NCBI GenBank assembly: GCA_964540855.1
Contig: CAZIOI010000011.1
Span: 1 to 18,391, forward strand
From: CAZIOI01 sp964540855
Lineage (GTDB): Bacteria; Patescibacteriota; UBA1384; DTJR01
Reading direction: 5' to 3'
Length of the DNA: 18,391 nucleotides
Positions 1 through 5,797 of this stretch are shown piece by piece. The notes beneath the pieces were generated by a model. It was not told where the DNA came from, made no database searches, and saw only the letters and a list, made by a program, of their open reading frames with translations. Every line of letters begins with the position of its first letter. The first letter of the stretch is position 1. The translations under genes were made by a program, and so were the position numbers.

Positions 1-33
1 ACTTTTTATTGTGCCTTTGCTAAGACAACATGT

Positions 34-702
34 CTAATATACGGGGTAACTGCCCTTGGCAAACTTGACAATCGCCAGGTCGCCGATAGGGCCGGCGCTA
101 ACAATACACGCCTGCCCGTCAAAGATGTCAACGCCAAGCCACAACCCCCTTAGTAACAAGCTGCCGGCACATGGCGCTTCAGAATCAAGCGACCGCCAGA
201 CCTCCCGCTGCTCGTCGATGACGGCATCGGAAAGGGACTGCGGCTCAACATCAAAGCTGAGCCATCCTTCCTGGCTGTACACAGACAACTCGGCCAGCTC
301 CTTGAGACGTTCAGCCTCGAGGTCACTGCTCTCGGCCATGCCGCCGAAAGGTTCGGCGACATTCCAGAGCGCTGGCGCCATTGTGTTGCGTACAGCGGCA
401 AGCACGACCTCGTCGTACCACGGACCATACTTCTGCCACAGCCGGTCCAGTCCCTCTTGGGGGAGGGTCTTCAGACAAGCAAACGGCGCCAGAACGACAG
501 TGGCGCCGCCCAGAAAGACGGGAGAGACCCATAGACCAACCCGTCGGGCCCTGATCGCCTCGAGTACCCTGAGGTTGGGACTGAAACCCTCAGTGGGTCC
601 GATCGGCCGCTGGCCCTCCCGAAGCTCAACGCCGCTCAACCGCAAACTAATCACCTGATCGTAGGAAATCGACGCTTCGGCTACCGCATATACCCAAGAC
701 AT
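34..702 (-). CDS. Hypothetical protein, GC-rich orphan
   Basis: I do not recognise this 222-residue protein. It has no signal peptide, clear membrane segment or catalytic motif I can name; it reads as a soluble, mildly acidic protein rich in Leu, Val, Trp and Glu. The frame also opens at a GTG at 732, but I chose the ATG at 702 (MSWVYAVAEA...) because an AAAGG lies 9 bases upstream of it. The region 50-700 is roughly 55-65% GC in the stretches I counted, against about 27% in a sample of the neighbouring glycosyltransferase genes, and codon third positions are rich in C and G. It follows the RmlC-like gene after a gap of about 120 bases that may hold its own promoter. The composition suggests horizontal acquisition or a contig-edge artefact. 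That the frame is coding is fairly secure; its function is unknown. Confidence 0.7.
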   Translation of the reverse strand: MSWVYAVAEASISYDQVISLRLSGVELREGQRPIGPTEGFSPNLRVLEAIRARRVGLWVSPVFLGGATVVLAPFACLKTLPQEGLDRLWQKYGPWYDEVVLAAVRNTMAPALWNVAEPFGGMAESSDLEAERLKELAELSVYSQEGWLSFDVEPQSLSDAVIDEQREVWRSLDSEAPCAGSLLLRGLWLGVDIFDGQACIVSAGPIGDLAIVKFAKGSYPVY

Positions 703-735
703 TCTGATCAACCTTTTAAGTTGCAAAAGCACTAT

Positions 736-750
736 CCGCCATAGAGGCGG
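736..750. repeat. Short inverted repeat (hairpin) in leader of the GC-rich gene
   Basis: CCGCC and GGCGG arms flank a 5-base loop, about 35 bases upstream of the chosen ATG at 702. In the minus-strand transcript it would form a 5-bp GC-only hairpin in the 5' leader. It has no U-tract, so it is not an intrinsic terminator. It could be an operator or a translation-modulating hairpin, or chance in GC-rich DNA. Confidence 0.3.
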
Positions 751-772
751 GTTCCCAACACGAGAACAAATG

Positions 773-801
773 ATTTAACCAGAAAAGCGCTAAGAAATCA
801 A
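773..801 (-). promoter_or_regulatory. Putative sigma-70-type promoter for the GC-rich gene
   Basis: Read on the minus strand, TTGATT (796-801) and TTAAAT (773-778) are separated by 17 bases, each matching 4 of 6 consensus positions. Transcription would start near 766, leaving a leader of about 65 bases. The match is modest and the region is AT-rich, so this is tentative. Confidence 0.3.
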
Positions 802-803
802 GG

Positions 804-816
804 GTTTGTTACAAAC
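804..816. repeat. Palindrome GTTTGT-T-ACAAAC, operator-like
   Basis: A perfect 6-base inverted repeat with a 1-base centre, placed directly upstream of the putative -35 element at 796-801 and just after the stop codon of the RmlC-like gene. Position and symmetry would suit a regulator-binding site, but the centre is too small for an RNA hairpin and AT-rich palindromes arise by chance. Confidence 0.25.
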
Positions 817-822
817 AATAAA

Positions 823-1269
823 CTATCTTTCCTCAACAGACCAGATGTCCCAATATCGCGCTGCGTAACGAAAATCATCGTTGGCCGATTGCTCCAAAGT
901 ACTTGTAGAAAAAAATATCACCTGAGTGTCATCTGTTAGTGTTCTAAACCCGTTAGCATAACCGGCCGGAATATAGAGGACACAGGGCTTTTTAGCTGAT
1001 AAAACAAATTTGCTTATCTCGAGATCTTTTGACGGCTTTTTCCAGTTATCGATTTTCACCGCGCCAACAACTGCTGCGCCGGAAACCACCAAAACATATT
1101 TGGCTTCTTTTTTATGCGCATGCCAAGCTCTGATAAAACCGGGGGTATGGTTTGATACCATATAAAATCTCTTGACGCCCTCAAAGTTGAAGTCATTGGC
1201 GAAAACAACCTGGCCGCGGTCATCGATAGCTAAGCCGCCGTTAATGATTTTCGGTTGTTGATTTTTCAT
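823..1269 (-). CDS. RmlC-like cupin, sugar-nucleotide epimerase/isomerase family
   Basis: This 148-residue protein resembles the dTDP-4-dehydrorhamnose 3,5-epimerase (RmlC) and sugar ketoisomerase cupins that make deoxy-sugar donors. Recognisable pieces are DDRG near residue 16, RAWHAHKKEAK at 47-57 (the position of the RmlC RGxHxQ motif), a cupin glycine turn at 62-64, and IPAGYANGF at 100-108. The region that in RmlC carries the catalytic Tyr reads VIFFSTSTLE (117-126), so the usual tyrosines are Phe and Leu. The exact reaction is therefore uncertain. I chose ATG 1269 rather than the in-frame TTG at 1284 because GAAAGGGA lies about 5 bases upstream and it starts 1 base after the SDR gene's stop. 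With the SDR gene it probably forms a two-step sugar-modification pair; no rmlA or rmlB is visible. Confidence 0.85.
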   Translation of the reverse strand: MKNQQPKIINGGLAIDDRGQVVFANDFNFEGVKRFYMVSNHTPGFIRAWHAHKKEAKYVLVVSGAAVVGAVKIDNWKKPSKDLEISKFVLSAKKPCVLYIPAGYANGFRTLTDDTQVIFFSTSTLEQSANDDFRYAARYWDIWSVEER

Positions 1270-1270
1270 T

Positions 1271-2227
1271 TTAGTCCCTTTCAAAAAGCTGATGCGTCTT
1301 GAAGTTCGATAAGTATAGCTCGTTCCAGTATAAAGGATTGGCTAAATTCCTGATCCGACCCTCTTCCAAAAGTTTCTTGAGCTCAGAGACTCCGTCAGCG
1401 GGCGCAAATTGCGGTTTGAAACCAAAAGCTTTCTTCGCCTTATCGGAACTTACTCGGTAATTTCTCGAGTCCTCAAATTTCATTTCAACTTTTTCGACTT
1501 CGAGCTTATCAAATTGCGACTGGACCTCTTTGGCAAGATCGCTGATTTTCATATTCACTTTGTGCAGATTGTAAATACCTTTGTGCTTCGTATCGATATT
1601 GTCCGCAATTGCCTGAGCCGCATCTCTGACATGCAAAAGCGGTCTGTACTGTGCACCACCAAAAACTTTGAGCGAACCTTCGGTGAAAGCTTTGACTGTC
1701 ATTGTATTTACAACAAGATCAAGGCGCAGTCTCGAAAATTGGTCACTTACGCCAAACAAAGTGCCAAGCCTAAAAATAATAGCATTTTTATTCTTAAGAT
1801 GGATCTCGGCCGCAAACTTGGTAACTGCATAGACAGATAACGGATTTATCGGTGAAGACTCGTCTAATGTCCCGTCCTGCGCGCCATAAACTGAGCAAGT
1901 GGACATAAAAATAATGCGGCCATCAAAGTTTTCAGCCAGCCAGCCGACTGCAACATGGTTCAGCTCGGCCGAAATATCGGGGTTGACCTGACAGGCGCCA
2001 TCGCCTACCAGCGCCGCAAGCCAAATAACAGTATCGGCCCATCTAAGATGCTTAAGTAACTTTTTCCTATCTCTAATATCGCCGTAGGCAAAGTCGACAT
2101 TTTTTCGATAGCTCTCTTCATAAAGAAGAGCATCGTAAACCCTGACTTCGTGCTCTTTGCGACTCATCAAAATATCCGTAACAGCTCCCCCCAAATATCC
2201 AGCTCCACCGACAACTAATACTTTCAT
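1271..2227 (-). CDS. NAD-dependent epimerase/dehydratase (extended SDR)
   Basis: A 318-residue extended short-chain dehydrogenase of the nucleotide-sugar epimerase/dehydratase type. The N-terminal Rossmann motif GGAGYLGG is at residues 7-14, an acidic residue ends the second strand (D32, pointing to NAD), and GD at 49-50 begins the adenine-contacting loop. STCSVYG (109-115) and YAVTK (Y133, K137) supply the Ser/Thr, Tyr and Lys of the catalytic site. Length is normal for UDP- or dTDP-sugar 4-epimerases, 4,6-dehydratases and 4-reductases; sequence alone does not decide which. A GGAGG sits 6 bases before the ATG. It follows a GT gene after 53 bases and is followed at once by the RmlC-like cupin, so both likely act on the same sugar nucleotide in the cytoplasm. 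Confidence 0.92.
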   Translation of the reverse strand: MKVLVVGGAGYLGGAVTDILMSRKEHEVRVYDALLYEESYRKNVDFAYGDIRDRKKLLKHLRWADTVIWLAALVGDGACQVNPDISAELNHVAVGWLAENFDGRIIFMSTCSVYGAQDGTLDESSPINPLSVYAVTKFAAEIHLKNKNAIIFRLGTLFGVSDQFSRLRLDLVVNTMTVKAFTEGSLKVFGGAQYRPLLHVRDAAQAIADNIDTKHKGIYNLHKVNMKISDLAKEVQSQFDKLEVEKVEMKFEDSRNYRVSSDKAKKAFGFKPQFAPADGVSELKKLLEEGRIRNLANPLYWNELYLSNFKTHQLFERD

Positions 2228-2280
2228 AAATCCTCCAAAAAGTTTTTTTCAACTTACTACAACAGATGATCGGTTGCAAT

Positions 2281-3474
2281 CTATTTTTTTTTGCTAAAAT
2301 TGTAAACCTCGTTGTAAAAATCAATCGTTTTTTGCTTGATTAGGTTGTAATCAAGCCTTTCCTGAGCAACTTTCCAATTTTTCTCCGCTGCTTCGTTAAC
2401 CAGCTTATCATCTTCCAATGCTATATTAATCGCCTCAGCAATCATACGAGGGTCTTCGGCCGGCACAATAAATCCTGTTTCTCCGTGCTTAACCCATTCG
2501 TTGGCACAAGATGTTTCCGATTGAATAGGAAAACAGCCCGTCACCATAGACTCTAACACCATCGTCGAGATAGCGTCAGATACACTAAGACCGACAGCCA
2601 TTCTAGACTGGCCATATAATTGCAGCATCTTTTCGTGAGGTGTGTTGAGAGGCAATATTTCTGTTTCAACGCCTGACATTTTACTAAAATTCTCATAGGC
2701 AGTCTTGACACAACTCCTTGGTTGGACAGAATAAACAACGATTTTATACCCTCTCAAACGGTCCTTTATCATTTTAAAGGCCTCAAGAGCCACCAATGTC
2801 CTTCCCGCAAAATGTTGGTAACCCTTTACCATGATAATTTTTCTACTTGAAACCGGGATTTTTTTATAACTTTCGATTTTTCTCAAATTAAATCCTCCGG
2901 AGTTAGGAAAAACGGGAAGCACCTTGCCTTTTAAACCATGTTTTTTAGCCAGACAGATATCGCGTTCGCATTCACAAGAATAATAATCACAAGACTCAAG
3001 GACTTCAGAAATCTTTTTTTTATGACTTTCGAGATTGCCATAATAATAAATATCACTCCCCCAGTTGGTGGCGATCCAAGCTGGGAATTCCCCTTTAAAG
3101 CGCTTTTTTACATTACAGACCAAATATCCGCCCGATTGAAATTCCATTGAATGAATAATGTTTGGATTAAATGAACAAATTAGTTTTTCCAACTGTTTCA
3201 CCCTGTAGTCCCTAGAAAAAAGACCTTTTGTGCGCCTTGCAAGATAAGCAAGCTTTCTGCTTGCAACTGGACTGCCAAAAAAATTTATTTGTTTATTTTT
3301 ATTATATTTTGTTGCATAGATACTATGATAGACATCAACATCCTTAAGTTCGTCCGAAACCGCACCAGCATCATAACTCGGAAAAAGTTTGATTTCCCAT
3401 CCCTGATCCGTAATTTGGTTGATCCATCTAGCGGTGTGAATTGAATGACTAAAGCCAACAATTAGTACCTTCAT
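2281..3474 (-). CDS. Glycosyltransferase, GT-B fold (GT4-like)
   Basis: A 397-residue cytoplasmic retaining-type glycosyltransferase. The N-terminal Rossmann half begins MKVLIVGFSHSIHTARW and contains NWGSDIYYY at 137-145, a pattern seen in many GT4 enzymes. The C-terminal half holds the donor-binding region: D300 followed seven residues later by E308 (a D-x7-E variant of the E-x7-E motif), then ESMVTGCFPIQSE and NEWVKHGETGFIV (325-337). It overlaps the preceding gene by 4 bases (ATGA), so it is translationally coupled to it. Upstream of the ATG only a weak GGA is seen. Donor and acceptor cannot be told from sequence. It is the last GT before the sugar-nucleotide genes. Confidence 0.9.
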   Translation of the reverse strand: MKVLIVGFSHSIHTARWINQITDQGWEIKLFPSYDAGAVSDELKDVDVYHSIYATKYNKNKQINFFGSPVASRKLAYLARRTKGLFSRDYRVKQLEKLICSFNPNIIHSMEFQSGGYLVCNVKKRFKGEFPAWIATNWGSDIYYYGNLESHKKKISEVLESCDYYSCECERDICLAKKHGLKGKVLPVFPNSGGFNLRKIESYKKIPVSSRKIIMVKGYQHFAGRTLVALEAFKMIKDRLRGYKIVVYSVQPRSCVKTAYENFSKMSGVETEILPLNTPHEKMLQLYGQSRMAVGLSVSDAISTMVLESMVTGCFPIQSETSCANEWVKHGETGFIVPAEDPRMIAEAINIALEDDKLVNEAAEKNWKVAQERLDYNLIKQKTIDFYNEVYNFSKKK

Positions 3475-4652
3475 AGTTGGTCCAATTTTAAAAAATTCTT
3501 CATCTGTTTCCTTTGATATTCAAAAGTTAGATATTTTTTAAAGGCGACAGTTTGGTTTTGCAGAATCGACCGGTCGTAGTTCCCACGAGCAATCGTCTGA
3601 ATAGCCTTTGCTAATTTTTTGTAGTCAAGTGTATTACAAACAAAACCACACCTATTGGATCTGAGAAATTTCACCGGGGAGCTATATTCCGGAGCATGAA
3701 CTATAACTGGTCGATTACAAGCCAGATAGGTAGTGAGCTTACTCGGAAAAGATGTCTCAGCAATATTCTTATGTTCTGCGTCAAACCAATATGGACAGTA
3801 GTTTAGATCAACCGCCGATAATATTTTGAGAACATCTTCTTGGGATCTATAACCCAGTATTTCAATTGGTAAACCCATGGCAAACTTTTTATCAAACTTT
3901 CCAAGCACTTTTATTTTTATATTTTGACCTCCAGCTTTCCATCCCAGGCTGTCCATGGCCTTTATCAGACAGTTCCATTCTTCTTTTGCATAAATTTGCC
4001 CAGCAAAACCGATATAAAAAAATTTATTTTTTTTATAAACACTGCGAGACAAACCCTCCATACTGCCCAAAAAAACAGATGTAGGCTTATTGTATTTCTC
4101 GTATTGTTCTTGCATTGCAAATGATGCACAGGCTATCGAATCGCTTTTAGAAAGAGCTTTTTTAAAACGAAACATAGTCTTTCTAAAACTTTTGCGGTCG
4201 ATATTAGTATCTTTTAGAATCCAGTTTGGCTCATCCCATATCTGGCATTTCAAAGGAACATCCAATCTTAGACTCAGCTCTAAAACAGACGAAATCACTG
4301 TCTTGCCTTGCAAAATAGCCCAAATGCAGTCGATTTTGTTTCTCTGGCCATATTTAATTACTTGAGGAATTACAACTTTGTTTGTGTACAATTCTTTTAT
4401 TACTTCAAACGCATAAGCCACCGACTCGCCGACAAAGCCCCCTGTTAATCTTATCGCATTCTCTATCGGCCGGCGCATCGTCATCACATGGACATTTTCA
4501 CCCGGAGACTCAACGGGTATTTTTCTTAATGGGTCCACAGCACAAAAACAAAAAAAATCGTTTTCTTTATCCAGAGATAAAAGCTGGTACAACATCAGAG
4601 CACCTGAGGACATATGTGACGGAGGAACCGGCGAATAAACTAATATTCTCAT
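3471..4652 (-). CDS. Glycosyltransferase, GT4-like, tandem paralogue A
   Basis: A 393-residue GT-B glycosyltransferase. The start MRILVYSPVPPSHMSSG forms the glycine/proline-rich acceptor-side loop; IGFAGQIYAKEEW (214-226) opens the C-terminal nucleotide-sugar domain; and FPSKLTTYLACNRPVIVHAP (302-321) is the donor-pocket stretch. This last stretch and the N-terminus closely match the next gene upstream (4649-5797: PGKMGEYLQSGRPIIVHAP), so the two look like duplicated genes that diverged. An AGAAGG lies about 7 bases before the ATG. It overlaps both neighbours by 4 bases (ATGA). Likely one sugar addition in the surface glycan; specificity is unknown. Confidence 0.9.
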   Translation of the reverse strand: MRILVYSPVPPSHMSSGALMLYQLLSLDKENDFFCFCAVDPLRKIPVESPGENVHVMTMRRPIENAIRLTGGFVGESVAYAFEVIKELYTNKVVIPQVIKYGQRNKIDCIWAILQGKTVISSVLELSLRLDVPLKCQIWDEPNWILKDTNIDRKSFRKTMFRFKKALSKSDSIACASFAMQEQYEKYNKPTSVFLGSMEGLSRSVYKKNKFFYIGFAGQIYAKEEWNCLIKAMDSLGWKAGGQNIKIKVLGKFDKKFAMGLPIEILGYRSQEDVLKILSAVDLNYCPYWFDAEHKNIAETSFPSKLTTYLACNRPVIVHAPEYSSPVKFLRSNRCGFVCNTLDYKKLAKAIQTIARGNYDRSILQNQTVAFKKYLTFEYQRKQMKNFLKLDQL

Positions 4653-5797
4653 TCTAATGCCTTCTTAAACCTTGCAACATTCCTTTCAATACTGAAATCT
4701 TGCGCAGCTTCTAATGAGTTCTTCTGAATTTTTTTCATTGTGGCTTTGTCTTTACGAATCTTTTCTATTGCTTCTAGCAACAGTTGCTCGCTCTGTTCGT
4801 CAACCACAATACCACAACAATTTTTTCTAAAAAAATGACTGACAAAAGAGTTTTTAGGAGCATGAACAATAATCGGCCGACCGCTTTGCAAATATTCACC
4901 CATTTTGCCAGGCGCAGATGTTCTGATAACTTCGGGATACGGAGAATCAAACGCTAGTGGCAAAAAAAGTAAATCTGCGGCAGCCAAAACACTAGCAACA
5001 CCCTCCTCATTTAGGTGAGAATGATAGGTAACCTGATCCGTTAGTATGTTGCTTCTATAAAGATCTTTCTTGGGTTGCGCTGTGTACAAATGTAATCTCG
5101 CATCGGGAATTTTCTTTATACAGGATATTAAATTTCTAAAAGCACTAAAATGAGCCTCATAAATCGCACCGGTGTATATAATATTGAATTTGTCTTTTTG
5201 AAATTTTACCTTCTCCATATCTCCCGTGAGATTAATTGGGTTGCGGACAATCAACGTTTTTTTGTTTAAAGATCGATATTTGTCGGCCAAAAACTCGTTA
5301 GGGACAATTAGCGACTTGGAAAATTTGAATATGGGTTTGGATATTTTTCGCGCTAGAAAACCCATGAATCCTGTCCATTGCGCCGCATAGTCATCAAACA
5401 GATAACACACTAATTCGGTTTTTGTTCTTTTTGCACAAAGATAGCAAGCCGGTAGATCAATAAAATCTCCGGTACAAACAACTAAAGTGCCAATGCTCGG
5501 ATATTTGTTCAAAATCCTAATCAGTTCACTGCTCCTATGGCTAATAGCTCTTAAAAAATTAAACGTTTTTAACAAGGGAAAACCAAAAATAGGGCCAAGT
5601 CTTTTGTGTGGAGCAAGTATTACATGCTGTGAAGACAAGGTTTTTGTAGATATAGCATTTTTTGCTTGATCAGAGCTTGCAATAACTAAGAAATCATTTG
5701 GATCAAAATTTTTGAGTAATCGATAAAGCATGACGGCTTGCCCAGAGTAACTGGGTGGAACAATGTGTGACACAATCGCAAACTTTTGAGTACTCAT
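4649..5797 (-). CDS. Glycosyltransferase, GT4-like, tandem paralogue B
   Basis: A 382-residue GT-B glycosyltransferase. The N-terminus has IVPPSYSGQAVMLYRLL (12-28); a linker around residues 200-215 (FNIIYTGAIYEAH) begins the C-terminal donor domain; and SAPGKMGEYLQSGRPIIVHA (294-313) gives the donor-binding helix. A pair of Cys (327, 328) follows. The architecture and several motifs are shared with the adjacent downstream gene, which points to tandem duplication. It overlaps the large three-domain GT gene by 4 bases (ATGA) and has only a weak GAG-type ribosome site, so it probably depends on coupled translation. Substrates are unknown. Confidence 0.9.
   Translation of the reverse strand: MSTQKFAIVSHIVPPSYSGQAVMLYRLLKNFDPNDFLVIASSDQAKNAISTKTLSSQHVILAPHKRLGPIFGFPLLKTFNFLRAISHRSSELIRILNKYPSIGTLVVCTGDFIDLPACYLCAKRTKTELVCYLFDDYAAQWTGFMGFLARKISKPIFKFSKSLIVPNEFLADKYRSLNKKTLIVRNPINLTGDMEKVKFQKDKFNIIYTGAIYEAHFSAFRNLISCIKKIPDARLHLYTAQPKKDLYRSNILTDQVTYHSHLNEEGVASVLAAADLLFLPLAFDSPYPEVIRTSAPGKMGEYLQSGRPIIVHAPKNSFVSHFFRKNCCGIVVDEQSEQLLLEAIEKIRKDKATMKKIQKNSLEAAQDFSIERNVARFKKALE

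Noticed and set aside
56..658. Long plus-strand open frame opposite the GC-rich gene
   Set aside because: It is antisense to a frame with a ribosome site and plausible protein composition; its own product is Ser/Arg/Pro/Thr-rich, typical of a shadow in GC-rich DNA.
703..732. GTG start at 732 for the GC-rich gene
   Set aside because: The ATG at 702 has AAAGG at 9 bases; the GTG has no comparable ribosome site and adds only a short basic stretch.
1270..1284. TTG start at 1284 for the RmlC-like gene
   Set aside because: It would overlap the SDR gene and lose the GAAAGGGA site, which fits the ATG at 1269.
2240..2255. AAGTT/AACTT hairpin between the GT gene and the SDR gene as a terminator
   Set aside because: Only 5 AT-rich pairs, and the T-run is mostly in the loop on the other strand; it more likely just precedes the SDR ribosome site.
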